A stretch of DNA of 64,000 nucleotides from Actibacterium sp. 188UL27-1 (GCF_016901225.1 NZ_JAFEUL010000005.1:179242-243241); one strand, 5' to 3'; positions 17,791 to 27,530 are shown, counted from the first letter of the stretch. Numbers and translations: made by a program. The notes: generated by a model from the letters alone, not told the origin.

Positions 17791-19395
17791 TCACATCCGA
17801 AATACGCCAAACTGCGTGGGCTCAACGGGGGCGTTCAGCGCAGCCCGCAGGCTCAGCGCCAGCACTTTGCGACTGTCGCGCGGGTCGATTACGCCATCAT
17901 CCCACAGCCGAGCCGAGGCATAAAGCGGGTGGGATTGCTCCTCGAACTGTTTGATAACAGGGTCTTTTATCGCGGCTTCATCCTCATCCGAAAATACACC
18001 GCCACGTCGTTCCACGGCATCGCGCTTGACCGTCGCCAGCACACCAGCCGCCTGCGGCCCCCCCATCACGCTAATCCGCGCATTGGGCCATGACCACATG
18101 AAGCGTGGCCCATAAGCCCTTCCGGACATTCCATAATTTCCAGCACCAAACGATCCGCCCACCACCAGGGTGATCTTCGGTACCGATGTCGTGGCCACCG
18201 CCGTCACCATCTTCGCCCCGTGCCGCGCGATCCCTTCATTCTCATAACGCTTACCGACCATGAAACCGGTAATATTCTGGATAAAAATCAACGGGATAGA
18301 CCGTTGAGAGCACAGTTCAACGAAATGCGCCCCCTTCTGCGCGGCCTCCGAAAACAGAACCCCGTTATTGGCGACGACACCCACCGGGCAGCCTTCGATA
18401 TGGGCAAAACCGGTCACGAGGGTCTCTCCGAACCGCGGCTTGAATTCATCGAAATCGGAGCCATCCACGATCCGCGCGATCACTTCGCGGATATCATAAG
18501 GTGTTGATAAGTTTGCAGGAACCACGCCAAGCAACTCAGCCGGATCATGGGACGGCGGGCGCGGATCAGCCCAGACCACGCTTTCGGGCCGCCGCCGGTT
18601 CAATGCCCCGACCGCCTGCCGCGCAAGCGCCAGGGCATGGGCATCGTCTCGCGCCAGCATATCGGCCACGCCGCTCAACCGGGTATGGACATCGCCACCG
18701 CCCAACTCTTCGGCCGTGACAACTTCGCCTGTGGCAGCCTTGACCAAAGGCGGCCCGGCCAGAAAGATAGTACCCTGATTTTCAACGATAATCGTGACAT
18801 CCGACATGGCCGGCACATAGGCCCCGCCTGCTGTGCAAGACCCCATGACGACAGCAATCTGCGCAATGCCCTTGGCACTCATCCGCGCCTGATTGTAAAA
18901 GATCCGTCCAAAATGATCGCGGTCCGGAAACACCTCATCCTGGTTCGGCAAATTAGCCCCACCACTATCCACCAGATAGATGCACGGCAGATGGTTCTCC
19001 TCCGCAACCTCCTGGGCGCGCAGGTGTTTTTTGACCGTCATCGGATAATAGGTGCCGCCTTTCACGGTGGCGTCGTTGCAAACCACCATGACCTCCTGCC
19101 CCGCCACCTGGCCAATCCCTGCGATCACCCCGGCGCAGGGCGCGGCCCCGTCATACAAACCATGGGCCGCGATAGCGCCGATCTCCAGAAACGGAGAACC
19201 CGGGTCCAGCAGGTTCGCGACCCGTTCGCGGGGCAGCATCTTTCCACGGGCGATATGGCGCGCGCGTGCAGCCTCCCCACCACCGGCAGCGGCATGATCG
19301 GCAGCCTCCCGAACAACCTGCAGAGCCGCGAGGTGGCTGCTGCTATTGATCTGAAAATCCTGTGATTTATCAGATGACTGCGTTCCGATCTTCAT
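17791..19395 (-). CDS. liuB: Methylcrotonyl-CoA carboxylase, beta (carboxyltransferase) subunit
   Basis: This subunit transfers carboxyl from biotin to 3-methylcrotonyl-CoA. The 534-residue protein has tandem crotonase-like halves with [57 protein letters not shown] and [18 protein letters not shown], all typical of the methylcrotonyl/propionyl carboxyltransferase family. ATG 19395 overlaps the upstream stop by one base. It is separated from the alpha subunit by four small genes, an unusual spread. Confidence 0.95.
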   Translation of the reverse strand: MKIGTQSSDKSQDFQINSSSHLAALQVVREAADHAAAGGGEAARARHIARGKMLPRERVANLLDPGSPFLEIGAIAAHGLYDGAAPCAGVIAGIGQVAGQEVMVVCNDATVKGGTYYPMTVKKHLRAQEVAEENHLPCIYLVDSGGANLPNQDEVFPDRDHFGRIFYNQARMSAKGIAQIAVVMGSCTAGGAYVPAMSDVTIIVENQGTIFLAGPPLVKAATGEVVTAEELGGGDVHTRLSGVADMLARDDAHALALARQAVGALNRRRPESVVWADPRPPSHDPAELLGVVPANLSTPYDIREVIARIVDGSDFDEFKPRFGETLVTGFAHIEGCPVGVVANNGVLFSEAAQKGAHFVELCSQRSIPLIFIQNITGFMVGKRYENEGIARHGAKMVTAVATTSVPKITLVVGGSFGAGNYGMSGRAYGPRFMWSWPNARISVMGGPQAAGVLATVKRDAVERRGGVFSDEDEAAIKDPVIKQFEEQSHPLYASARLWDDGVIDPRDSRKVLALSLRAALNAPVEPTQFGVFRM

Positions 19396-19724
19396 CAAAA
19401 TCCCCACATTTTGATACGCACCGCCCGTCGCCGTGATCGCGCGCCGGCGCTTTGGATACGCCGCTTTTGTTGCTGGGCCACATATTCGCCCAGGCGCGTG
19501 TCGGGCCACTTCACCCAACCCGCCTTGGGTCGCGTCGGCAGGGCAGCGTCCGGATCGTGCCGCAAGCCTGCCTTGTCGGTCCGGCGCACTGCACGTTTGG
19601 ATTGCGCCTTGTGCAGTGGCACCAAACGGCGGCTCGCCTTATGGTTCTGGCCATAGGCCGCGCGCGTATCTCGCGCATAGCTTAATGCCTTTTTTTCTTG
19701 TGGTGTCAGTCTCCTGCGGGTCAT
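19395..19724 (-). CDS. Basic hypothetical protein upstream of liuB
   Basis: The 109-residue product is strongly basic (many Arg and Lys throughout) with no hydrophobic segment. It starts [19 protein letters not shown] and ends with an [12 protein letters not shown] tail. Such a composition suggests nucleic-acid or ribosome contact, but no family is recognised. It overlaps EcsC by four bases and the carboxyltransferase by one, so it is part of the operon. Confidence 0.6.
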   Translation of the reverse strand: MTRRRLTPQEKKALSYARDTRAAYGQNHKASRRLVPLHKAQSKRAVRRTDKAGLRHDPDAALPTRPKAGWVKWPDTRLGEYVAQQQKRRIQSAGARSRRRAVRIKMWGF

Positions 19725-20527
19725 TCCTCAACTACCTCCGGTGCCGGCAGAACCTGGCGATGCATCAACCAGCGCATCCGGTAGCCATAGCGCGCCGCCC
19801 GTCCCACATCTGTCTGGAACGAAGCATTGATGCCAGCCGCGATCACGCCGCCTGCGATGGGCACCACTTGGGAGGCCTTGCGTTTCAACAGATCGGTGCC
19901 CAGCGAGCGTGCCACACGGTCCAGCACCTTTTCCACCACCCATTCCGTGGCCTTTTCCGTGATCATCCGAACCTCGGGTTCGTTCAACTCGCTGGCGATC
20001 CGGTTGATCCGGCCCAACGCATCGTTGCGCCCTTCCAATCCTTGAACGGTGGCCAACTCCAACAAAGCCAGCCGGAAAATACGCTCTTCTTCCGCCTCCC
20101 CGCTGAATCCAAAGGAAAGGCCGGTGGCCCGAACATTGCGCGCGGCGATGGTGATCGTGGCGGGAATATCCAGCGTCATGCCCGCCCCGCCGAACCAGCC
20201 CGATACCCCACCCGTGGCCGCAGCAGAACCCGCAGACCAGGCTTGGACCCGCAGGGCCGCCGCCTCGCACAGAGCCAACTCACTGGTGTCATGGCCGCTC
20301 AGCTCCCGGGGCAAGGTCAGTCCCGTTCCGCGATCCGCAGCCTCCAACGCGGCCCGCATCATGCCAGGTGGCACAAACCGGCGGATCAGACGGCTGGCTG
20401 GCGCCATCACCCGCTCCGTCCCCTGGCCCAGGCGGGTCGTGCGGCGTTCTTCATACCGGCGCTGTTCTTTCAACGCCGCGTCGATGGCGCGGGACAGGTC
20501 GGTGTCGCGATCGGGCAGTTGGGTCAT
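19721..20527 (-). CDS. EcsC family protein
   Basis: The 268-residue product matches the EcsC family by its central GGVSGWFGGAGMTLDIP segment, the later RIFRLALLELA helix, and the C-terminal glycine-rich KASQVVPIAGGVIAAGINASF. EcsC proteins are named after a gene beside an ABC exporter in Bacillus, but their function is not established. It overlaps the acyl-CoA synthetase gene and the next gene by four bases each. Confidence 0.8.
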   Translation of the reverse strand: MTQLPDRDTDLSRAIDAALKEQRRYEERRTTRLGQGTERVMAPASRLIRRFVPPGMMRAALEAADRGTGLTLPRELSGHDTSELALCEAAALRVQAWSAGSAAATGGVSGWFGGAGMTLDIPATITIAARNVRATGLSFGFSGEAEEERIFRLALLELATVQGLEGRNDALGRINRIASELNEPEVRMITEKATEWVVEKVLDRVARSLGTDLLKRKASQVVPIAGGVIAAGINASFQTDVGRAARYGYRMRWLMHRQVLPAPEVVEE

Positions 20528-22074
20528 GGCAGACGCTCCAGGGCCAGTTTACGCAAGTCTTTGCGCATGATCTTACCCGTGACGGTCAGGGGTAAGTCAT
20601 CCACAAAATGCACCTCTCGCGGATATTCGTGGGCGGCGAGGCGGGTTTTGACATGGTCTTTCAACTCTTGCTCCAGCCCCTCGGTCGGTGTCTCACCGGG
20701 GCGCAGCACCACAAAGGCGCAGACGATCTGCGTGCGGTCCGGGTCGGGTTTGCCGATGACACCGGCACTGTCGACGGCGGGATGGGTCAGCAGGCAATCC
20801 TCAACCTCAGCCGGACCGATCCGATACCCTGACGATGTGATGACATCATCGGAACGCCCCACGAAACGGATGAAGCCGTCTTTGATAACGCCGCGATCAC
20901 CTGTCAGCATCCAGTCGCCCTTGAATTTTTCGGTGGTGGCTTGCGGGTTGTTCCAATAGCCCAGCATCATGGACGCAGCGCCGCGCCGCACGGCAATATC
21001 ACCTTCGCCAGCCGCGTCCGGATCCAATACGGCGACGTCGAATCCGGGAACGGCGCGCCCGATGAAACCCGGTCGCGCCGGGAACAGGGCCGCGCAGGAT
21101 GAGACGGTCATGTTGCATTCCGTTTGTCCGTAAAATTCGTTGATCTCCAGGCCAAAGGCGGTGCGGCCCCAATCCAGCATCTCGGTCCCCAGCGGCTCCC
21201 CGCCCGACGCGACAGAGCGCAAATCGGGAATCCGCGTGCCCTCAGCCCGCAACCGGCGCAGGGCCGTGGGTGGAAAAAACACGTTGCGAACCGCTGCCCG
21301 CGCAATGACATCAGCGGCTGCGGCGCCTGTGAATTTAGGCAGGCGCGCGGCGATGACAGACAAGCCATGGTAAAGCCCGGGCATCAGCACATCGAACAGT
21401 CCGCCGATCCAGGCCCAGTCCGCCGGTGTCCAGATCCGGTCCCCGGGGCGCGGCATGAGATCATGGGAGCGTTCGACCCCCGGCAGATGACCGCACAAGA
21501 TACGGTGGCCATGGAGCGCCCCCTTGGGCGGACCGGTGGTGCCGGATGTATAGATCAGCACAGCCGGATCATTTGGACCTGTCCCCGCGGGGACAAAAGG
21601 CGCGTTATCCAGATCCAGCTTGTCTGGCACCACGGTTGGGCACAGATCCATGCTGGCCAGGCGTTCCGCCCCGACCGCATCGGTGACAACGGCCCGCGCC
21701 CCGGCATCGCGCAGCCGCATGGACAGCGCATCGGGGCCAAAAAGCGTGAAGAGAGGGATCGAGATTGCCCCAAGTTTCCAGATGGCGATATGGGCGGCGG
21801 CGGTCCAGGCATGCTGGCTGCGCAAAACCCCGATCCGGTCCCCCGGTTTCAGGCCAAGGCTGGTCAAGTGATGGGCCAGCCCATCCGCCATGCGGCGCAA
21901 TTCGGCAAAACTCGTCTTGTGCAGGTCAGGCCCGGATGCGTCGAGGATCGCGGGCTGGGCCGGATCCAATCTGGCCCACCGATCACAAACCCATTCGGCC
22001 ATATTCAACTGGTCCGGCAAGTCCCACGCGGAAGAGAGCGCAATAGGCCCCGATATCACCGACCCGTCCGTCAT
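20524..22074 (-). CDS. AMP-forming acyl-CoA synthetase
   Basis: The 516-residue adenylate-forming enzyme activates an organic acid to its CoA thioester. Seen are the P-loop LIYTSGTTGPPKGALHG, the A5 segment EINEFYGQTECNMT, the A7 region DWMLTGDRGVIKDGFIRFVGRSDD and the catalytic-lysine end LPLTVTGKIMRKDL. Placement in the leucine/isovalerate operon suggests isovalerate or a similar short branched acid as substrate, but an acetate or medium-chain acid cannot be excluded. Confidence 0.88.
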   Translation of the reverse strand: MTDGSVISGPIALSSAWDLPDQLNMAEWVCDRWARLDPAQPAILDASGPDLHKTSFAELRRMADGLAHHLTSLGLKPGDRIGVLRSQHAWTAAAHIAIWKLGAISIPLFTLFGPDALSMRLRDAGARAVVTDAVGAERLASMDLCPTVVPDKLDLDNAPFVPAGTGPNDPAVLIYTSGTTGPPKGALHGHRILCGHLPGVERSHDLMPRPGDRIWTPADWAWIGGLFDVLMPGLYHGLSVIAARLPKFTGAAAADVIARAAVRNVFFPPTALRRLRAEGTRIPDLRSVASGGEPLGTEMLDWGRTAFGLEINEFYGQTECNMTVSSCAALFPARPGFIGRAVPGFDVAVLDPDAAGEGDIAVRRGAASMMLGYWNNPQATTEKFKGDWMLTGDRGVIKDGFIRFVGRSDDVITSSGYRIGPAEVEDCLLTHPAVDSAGVIGKPDPDRTQIVCAFVVLRPGETPTEGLEQELKDHVKTRLAAHEYPREVHFVDDLPLTVTGKIMRKDLRKLALERLP

Positions 22075-22237
22075 GTTGCTGTGGCGTCCTGCACGTAGGA
22101 TCTGCAGGCAGGGAATGCACCCCTGGTCCCGGTATTCCGTATGTTCAGTCTTTCATTCAGGGTGCCATGTGCCGCGTTCAGCTCGACCCCCCCTTGTTCC
22201 AATTCAGCCGTCCGACAGGCCCACGACGCGACAGCAC

Positions 22238-22705
22238 TCAGTTGTAAAGCGTGTAATAGAACTCGGTGGCGCGTTCGGCAGTGCGCGTGATCATACAGTT
22301 CAGGTAGTCGATATTGCGGATCGAGCCGCCGCCTGAGGCGCGGTAGGCAGCGTCGCACGCCGCGTCGCGGTCCTTGATCCACTGGCGTTGACGGCCCAGC
22401 AACTGATCCCATGTGCCTTTGGCCTGGGCATTGGCTTTCATGGGCTGCCACCACTTGTTGAGCAACGCGTCGTAGGCCTTGTGGGTGCGGTCCATGCAGT
22501 TCTCGATGGCAAGGGTCGTTTGAGACGTATTGCCGATGCAGGCCTGAAATGTGATGTCGCGGCACAGCTCCACATTGCGGGCGAGCGGCGCGTCGCTGCT
22601 GTAACTGACGCAGGACTCCAGGTCCGCAATAACCTGCCCGCTGGGTTGGTCGGCCCAAACAGTGGAAGGCATGAAGAGGGCTGCGGCGAAGATCAAGTGT
22701 CTCAT
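22238..22705 (-). CDS. LprI/DUF1311 family exported protein
   Basis: The 155-residue product has a signal peptide ending Val-Trp-Ala. The four-helix cysteine-rich domain shows CRDITFQACIG, NCMDRTHKAYDALLN, then LLGRQRQWIKDRDAACDAAY, which fits the lysozyme-inhibitor LprI-type DUF1311 domain. A periplasmic role is likely; lysozyme inhibition is only known for a few members. GAGG six bases upstream supports the start. It sits between the synthetase and the dehydrogenase but with gaps, so it may be transcribed separately. Confidence 0.8.
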   Translation of the reverse strand: MRHLIFAAALFMPSTVWADQPSGQVIADLESCVSYSSDAPLARNVELCRDITFQACIGNTSQTTLAIENCMDRTHKAYDALLNKWWQPMKANAQAKGTWDQLLGRQRQWIKDRDAACDAAYRASGGGSIRNIDYLNCMITRTAERATEFYYTLYN

Positions 22706-23123
22706 GGGGACCTCGTTGAATACTGATTACAACATCTACTGTGCGGGGCATGCGCGAAGCATGGTGCGTCTTGAACGGAACCGAAACAGTCTTTTGCGGA
22801 TCGGGGGGCATTGATCGGTCGGGTCGGATCAAACTACGGAAGGCGTATATCTTTTTTTGGGAACGTGGATATGTTTGGACAGCGCAAGACCTAAGCTTTT
22901 GGGCATTGCGGTACAGCGTACCGCCGCTTGTCTGCCCGGCCTGGGCCTTTCCCCCATCAAAAGAGGCGGGCACACATACGTGCCCCATATCTCCGTGTAT
23001 ATTCGATTTGTATCGCCCGCGCGATGCGAACTGTTTTTCGTTGAGAATGGCATCTTTGGCGCGACCGATGACATATGGTATGATCACGCGACGCGTCGCC
23101 ACTGACCGTGGCTTGTCAGCAAG
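22706..23123. other. Intergenic region with one perfect hairpin
   Basis: No gene is recognised in these 418 bases. At 22908-22924 there is a perfect inverted repeat GCGGTAC/GTACCGC with a three-base spacer, which could be an operator or an RNA hairpin. The region is richer in A and T than its surroundings near 22840-22860. Confidence 0.4.
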
Positions 23124-23399
23124 TTGCGCCGCGAGCTTGACTGGTTCAACGACAACCTGGACGAACCCAATCGGCTTTGGCTGCGCCCCAACCGCAAAGG
23201 AGAGCAGGCCGGAATTTGCTGGTTTCGTCCAACGGCGCGGGAGCATATCGCCAGGGCCCATTACATGGCTTGGCTGCTCCAGGAGATGGATGTTCCGATC
23301 CAGACCCTCCGCCTGCGGGAACCCGGCCCGCTTCTGTGGGAGGACGAACATCAGGTCGTCGCAATCGTCCCCCGCGACCTGCCCCGCGTGCACCATTGA
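23124..23399 (+). CDS. Conserved hypothetical protein
   Basis: The 91-residue product reads as a compact soluble protein with LDWFNDNLDEPNRLW, then ICWFRPTAREHIARAHYMAW and PGPLLWEDEHQVVAIVP. I recall similar small proteins in many proteobacteria, with the same WFRP...IARA.YMAWLL pattern, without an assigned role. TTG 23124 is the only start after an in-frame stop at 23103, and the ribosome site is weak. It converges on liuA. Confidence 0.65.
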   Translation: MRRELDWFNDNLDEPNRLWLRPNRKGEQAGICWFRPTAREHIARAHYMAWLLQEMDVPIQTLRLREPGPLLWEDEHQVVAIVPRDLPRVHH

Positions 23400-23413
23400 C
23401 GAAGGGCTATGGA

Positions 23414-24577
23414 TCACCCCATCGCCCCCATGAGTTCGCGACCGACGAGCATGCGGCGGATCTCGGACGTGCCGGCGCCGATCTCCATGAGTTTCGCGTC
23501 GCGAAAGATGCGGGCCACGGGGGCGTCGTTCAGGAAGCCCGCGCCCCCCATGGCCTGCACGGCCTGGTGGGCCTGCTTCATCCCCTCTTCGGAGGAATAG
23601 AGGACGCATGCCGCCGCATCAGCGCGGGTCACGGTGCCTTTATCGCAGGCCTTTGCGACCTCATAGACATAGGCGCGGGCGGAGTTCAGGGCGGTATACA
23701 TATCGGCTATCTTGCCCTGCATCAGTTGGAAATTCCCGATGGGTGTGCCGAACTGTTTGCGAGTGGAAAGGTACGGCATGATCTCGTCCATGCAGGCAGC
23801 CATGATGCCGGTGCCGATACCTGCCAACACCACGCGTTCGTAATCGAGGCCGGACATCAGAACCTGGACGCCGCGGCCCTCCTCTCCCAACACATTCTCG
23901 AACGGGACCTCGACATCGTCAAAAATCAGCTCGGCCGTGTTCGAGCCGCGCATACCCAGTTTGTCGAAATGGGGGCTGGTGGAAAAGCCTGTCATGGCCT
24001 TTTCGATCAGGAAAGCGGTAATACCGCGACTGCCCGCGTCCGGGTCGGTCTTGGCATAGACGACCAGCGTGTCGGCATCGGGGCCATTGGTGATCCAGTA
24101 TTTGGTGCCGTTCAGGATGTAGCGGTCGTTGCGTTTTTCGGCGCGCAGCTTCATCGAGACGACGTCGGAACCGGACCCGGCCTCTGACATGGCGAGCGCG
24201 CCAACGTGGTCACCGGAGATCAAGCCGGGCAGGTATTTCTGCTTTTGCTCCTCCGATCCGTTCAGCCGGATCTGGTTGACGCAAAGATTGGAATGGGCGC
24301 CGTACGACAGCGAGACAGAGGCCGAGGCACGCGCAATCTCCTCCACCGCGATGGTGTGGGCGAGGTAGGACATGCCGGTGCCGCCATATTCCTCTTCTAC
24401 TGTGATGCCGAGCAGGCCCATCTCTCCCATCTCGCGCCATAGCTCGGATGGGAAAGCGTTGGCCTGGTCGATTTGGGCGGCCATGGGTTTGACCCGCTCC
24501 TGCGCCCAACGATGGACCGCCTCCCGCAGGTCATTCACATCCTCGCCCAGATCAAAGGTCATGGAAGCCTGAAACAT
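23414..24577 (-). CDS. liuA: Isovaleryl-CoA dehydrogenase
   Basis: This FAD enzyme oxidises isovaleryl-CoA to 3-methylcrotonyl-CoA, the substrate of the carboxylase encoded downstream. The 387-residue acyl-CoA dehydrogenase shows [33 protein letters not shown], the C-terminal [11 protein letters not shown] and [16 protein letters not shown]. The segment [12 protein letters not shown] places the catalytic Glu in the position known for isovaleryl-CoA dehydrogenase. ATG 24577 avoids the upstream extension, which runs through the palindrome at 24594-24611. Confidence 0.94.
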   Translation of the reverse strand: MFQASMTFDLGEDVNDLREAVHRWAQERVKPMAAQIDQANAFPSELWREMGEMGLLGITVEEEYGGTGMSYLAHTIAVEEIARASASVSLSYGAHSNLCVNQIRLNGSEEQKQKYLPGLISGDHVGALAMSEAGSGSDVVSMKLRAEKRNDRYILNGTKYWITNGPDADTLVVYAKTDPDAGSRGITAFLIEKAMTGFSTSPHFDKLGMRGSNTAELIFDDVEVPFENVLGEEGRGVQVLMSGLDYERVVLAGIGTGIMAACMDEIMPYLSTRKQFGTPIGNFQLMQGKIADMYTALNSARAYVYEVAKACDKGTVTRADAAACVLYSSEEGMKQAHQAVQAMGGAGFLNDAPVARIFRDAKLMEIGAGTSEIRRMLVGRELMGAMG

Positions 24578-24593
24578 GACGGTCACCCCAGTT

Positions 24594-24611
24594 ATTGAAC
24601 GCTCGTTCAAT
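24594..24611. promoter_or_regulatory. 18-bp palindrome, probable TetR-type operator
   Basis: Arms ATTGAACG and CGTTCAAT are perfect inverted repeats with a two-base centre, lying 17 bases upstream of the liuA start. This form (TTGAACG-N2-CGTTCAA) resembles operators of TetR-family regulators of acyl-CoA metabolism. No regulator gene lies in the window, so the binding protein is not known. Confidence 0.65.
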
Positions 24612-24698
24612 ATTACTATCCGCGCCAATCCCGCTGGTCAATCTCGCCATCGCGTCCAGATCCCTGGAACCAATGACGGTTGCTGACGTTTTCATCCC

Positions 24699-25151
24699 AT
24701 GAAACACGTAATCACAGCTTTTCTCATTACAATCTCAGCGTCCGCCGCCATGACCGAGGAGGTTGGCGAGGTCGGTGTTGATTGGGTCGGCAATGATATT
24801 ATCGTTGAGGCCATCCAAGATCCGAAAGTCGACGGGGTGACCTGCCACATTGCCTATTTCGAACGATCCGTGCTGGATCGGCTGAGCCAGGGCAATTGGT
24901 TTGAAGATCCGTCCAATGCCTCCATCGCCTGCCGCCAGACCGGCCCGATTGAGGTTGGGGACATCGACCGCAGTCCTGACGGTGAGAGCGTCTTTCGCGA
25001 ACGCCGGTCGGTCATCCTGAAAAGTCTGCGGATCAAGCGGATCTTCGATGAAGGGAACCAGACGCTGATCTACCTGGCCCATGCCAGTGAGTTGACGCAA
25101 GGATCGGCAAAGATGTCGATCTCAACCGTTCCGCTATATGCCGGCAATTGA
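24699..25151 (+). CDS. creA: CreA family exported protein
   Basis: The 150-residue product has a signal peptide and the diagnostic CreA segments VGVDWVGNDIIVEAIQDP, VTCHIAYFERSVLDRL, NWFEDPSNASIACRQTGPI and the RSVILKSLRIKRIFDEGN strand. CreA is a conserved periplasmic protein of unknown molecular role. Transcribed away from liuA, it ends 15 bases before the convergent aminotransferase gene. Confidence 0.92.
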   Translation: MKHVITAFLITISASAAMTEEVGEVGVDWVGNDIIVEAIQDPKVDGVTCHIAYFERSVLDRLSQGNWFEDPSNASIACRQTGPIEVGDIDRSPDGESVFRERRSVILKSLRIKRIFDEGNQTLIYLAHASELTQGSAKMSISTVPLYAGN

Positions 25152-25166
25152 AAGTGCCCCTGCCCG

Positions 25167-26369
25167 CTATTCGGCGGCGGCACGCCCCTGCCAAACAATG
25201 CTAACCTCAGCGCGGATGATCCTCGCGATCAGGGCGCAATCCTCCACACTGAATGTCAGCGGGATGCGCATGTCGATGACGCCGTGCAAGACGGCGTCGG
25301 ATTGCGGCAGGGGTGTGGGCTCGGCATAGCGCCACTGATCGTATTTTGAGGTGAATGCCGCGGGCTCTGGCGCACCAAACCACTTGAGTTCGACCCCGCG
25401 GGCAGCGCATCGTTGCAGCACAATGCGGATATCGGCATCCTCCCAATCCTGCAAAAGCACCTGAATTGAGGACCCGACATAGGTTTCTTCGGGCGGCCGA
25501 TGGATCACGGTCAGACCAGGGGTATTCTTTAGACCCGCCTGGACCGTCCGGTAGCGGACATTCCACTTCTCAACCTGGCTTGTCAGCCGCGCAAGTTGAG
25601 GCCGCAGGATCGCGGCGCGCAAATGGTCCATCCGGCCCGAGACATTGGGGGTTTCATAGCGCAAATCGGCAAAAGCCTCTGCGGGTGGTGCAGCCAGATG
25701 GCGATCATAAAGCATGTAGCTGCCTGACAGCAGAATCGCCCGCGCCATCAGCGCATCGTCATCTGACACAAGAAAGCCACCCTCGCCCGAATTGATATGC
25801 TTGTAGGTCTGGGTGGAGTAGCACCCGATCACCCCGTGCCGACCGGAAGGCGTGTCGCGCCAGGCCGCCCCCATCGTGTGGGCGCAATCCTCAATCACCG
25901 TGATCCCAGCCGCGTCGCAGATCGCCATCAGGCGATCCATATCGCAGATATGGCCGCGCATATGGCTGAGCAGCAGGACCTTGGCCTGGCCGGCTTTCGT
26001 CTGCAGGTCATCCAGATCAATGGTCAGATCAGATGTCACATCCACAAAGATCGGCACCGCCCCAACGGACGCAATCGCACCGGGGACAGGCGCCAGCGTG
26101 AACGCATTCGACAAGACGTGGTCACCGGGTTCGACGCCCACGGCGCGCAGGGCCGCCCCCATGGCGTAGCCACCCGAGGCCACGGCCAGGCAGTACTTCG
26201 CGCCGACGGTCGCGGCGAATTCCTGTTCCAGCAACGCAACCTCACCCGGGTCACCCGCAGCGGTGTTGTAGCGGTGCAGGCGACCGGAGCGCATGACAGC
26301 AACGGCCGCCTCGATCCCGGCGTCCGGGATCGATTCCTGCTGTGTGAAAGAACCTACAAATTTCTCCAT
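25167..26369 (-). CDS. DegT/DnrJ/EryC1/StrS-family sugar aminotransferase
   Basis: The 400-residue PLP enzyme resembles aminotransferases that make amino sugars for polysaccharide or O-antigen. Visible are ASGGYAMGAALRAVG, the PLP-binding Asp in VIEDCAHTMGAAW and the lysine in STQTYKHINSGEGGF (about residue 190). ATG 26369 is preferred because AAGG lies eight bases upstream; a start at 26390 is possible. No other nucleotide-sugar genes flank it except glmU and glmS 1.3 kb away, so the substrate is open. A CtrA-type box lies about 50 bases upstream of its start. Confidence 0.85.
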   Translation of the reverse strand: MEKFVGSFTQQESIPDAGIEAAVAVMRSGRLHRYNTAAGDPGEVALLEQEFAATVGAKYCLAVASGGYAMGAALRAVGVEPGDHVLSNAFTLAPVPGAIASVGAVPIFVDVTSDLTIDLDDLQTKAGQAKVLLLSHMRGHICDMDRLMAICDAAGITVIEDCAHTMGAAWRDTPSGRHGVIGCYSTQTYKHINSGEGGFLVSDDDALMARAILLSGSYMLYDRHLAAPPAEAFADLRYETPNVSGRMDHLRAAILRPQLARLTSQVEKWNVRYRTVQAGLKNTPGLTVIHRPPEETYVGSSIQVLLQDWEDADIRIVLQRCAARGVELKWFGAPEPAAFTSKYDQWRYAEPTPLPQSDAVLHGVIDMRIPLTFSVEDCALIARIIRAEVSIVWQGRAAAE

Positions 26370-26420
26370 CCCATTAACCTTGCTGGTCATTTCCAGAGCG
26401 TCAATCGCTAAAAGTCACAG

Positions 26421-26436
26421 TTAAGCCCAAGTTAAC
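26421..26436. promoter_or_regulatory. Exact CtrA-type box TTAA-N7-TTAAC
   Basis: The sequence TTAAGCCCAAGTTAAC matches the alphaproteobacterial CtrA consensus TTAA-N7-TTAAC exactly. It lies in the intergenic space between the aminotransferase (minus) and the small exported protein (plus), 51 bases upstream of the latter's ATG, so it could control either or both. Confidence 0.6.
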
Positions 26437-26487
26437 ACGGATACGGAGGCTGTGACGATTGACAAGATGTAAACAAGGATTTTGGGT

Positions 26488-26838
26488 ATGAAACACATCA
26501 CTTTAGCCGCAGCCTGCGCCCTGACTCTGACGATGATCGCCCCCCAGGCGGACGCACAACTGGCCATTAAGGGCAAATCCGCCCAGGCGTTGCATTGCGC
26601 AGCAATTCAATTCTCGGTCAGCGAAGTTCTGTTTTCGGGCGGCCTGATCGACCCGTCAGACCGCGATGCTGGACAGTTGAAGGCCGTCAGATATCTGAAC
26701 CACGTGCCCGGCGATGACCGCACGAAGATGAAAGCGATGAAGAAACGTCTGGTGCAACTGCTCGACAGCCGTTCCCTGCTGGACCTGGTCAGCGAATGGG
26801 ACAAATCCCGCAAATGGTGCGCCCGGACATTCTCTTGA
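26488..26838 (+). CDS. Small exported hypothetical protein
   Basis: The 116-residue product has a signal peptide with cleavage near Ala-Asp-Ala-Gln, then a mature domain with two cysteines (LHCAAIQF and KWCARTFS) that probably form a disulfide. ATG 26488 is used rather than TTG 26482; AAGGA lies upstream. No family is recognised. A candidate -35 hexamer TTGACA at about 26460 and the CtrA-type box upstream suggest its own promoter. Confidence 0.6.
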   Translation: MKHITLAAACALTLTMIAPQADAQLAIKGKSAQALHCAAIQFSVSEVLFSGGLIDPSDRDAGQLKAVRYLNHVPGDDRTKMKAMKKRLVQLLDSRSLLDLVSEWDKSRKWCARTFS

Positions 26839-26870
26839 TCCCCGATGCCTAAAACTTGACTCGAAATGAG

Positions 26871-27530
26871 TTAAGTCAACAGATGCGCGGCCAGATCCGG
26901 CAGGTCGGCAAAGTCCGACAAAAGCGCATCCGGCTGCAAAGCCGCCATATCCCCCCCCGCCGGACCGAATGTGACCAGAACGGATGGAACGCCCGCGGCG
27001 CGCGCCGTGCTGTGATCCGTGTCACTGTCCCCGACCAACAGGGCGCGGCGGCTGTCTCCCCCGGCACGGGCGACGGCCTCGTGGAAGGGCGCGGGATCGG
27101 GTTTGCGCACCGGCAGCGTGTCTGCCCCGATGAGCGACCCGAACAGGTCACGCACCCCAAGGTTTTGCATCAGTGTTTCGGCCAGACCTTCGGGTTTGTT
27201 GGTGCAGATGCCTACCTTAACCCCCTGACTATTCAAAGTTTTCACGGCCTCTATCGCGCCGGGATACATCACGGTATGGGTGTCAATATTCTTTGCATAA
27301 GCCTGCAACAGAACGGGATATTGAATGTCGATCTCGGCCTCGGTCGCGCCACCCAGACGTGAGAAACCCAGCCGTAACATGGCCCGCCCGCCGCGCAATG
27401 CCGTGCCCGCATCCTGCGGCCCCAGTTGCGGCCCATGGCCCAAGCCGATGAAACAGGCATTGGCGGCGGCCAGCAAATCTCCGCTGGTATCGGCCAGCGT
27501 TCCGTCGAGATCAAAGATAACCGTCCGCAT
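26871..27530 (-). CDS. gph: HAD-family phosphoglycolate phosphatase
   Basis: The 219-residue HAD hydrolase has the nucleophile motif FDLDGTLADT at the N-terminus, ICTNKPEGLAE (motif II), the lysine segment RKPDPAPFHEA and the acidic LLVGDSDTDHSTARAAG. This fits phosphoglycolate phosphatase, which recycles 2-phosphoglycolate, though close relatives act on other phosphates. It is divergent from glmU and convergent with the small exported gene. Confidence 0.85.
   Translation of the reverse strand: MRTVIFDLDGTLADTSGDLLAAANACFIGLGHGPQLGPQDAGTALRGGRAMLRLGFSRLGGATEAEIDIQYPVLLQAYAKNIDTHTVMYPGAIEAVKTLNSQGVKVGICTNKPEGLAETLMQNLGVRDLFGSLIGADTLPVRKPDPAPFHEAVARAGGDSRRALLVGDSDTDHSTARAAGVPSVLVTFGPAGGDMAALQPDALLSDFADLPDLAAHLLT

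Noticed and set aside
22071..23609. 512-codon minus-strand frame spanning the LprI-like gene and the gap
   Set aside because: It overlaps the LprI-like gene in another frame and the conserved hypothetical gene on the opposite strand. No domain or signal was seen.
26845..26875. Imperfect hairpin between the exported protein and gph
   Set aside because: The arms contain mismatches and no T-run follows, so a terminator call is not supported.
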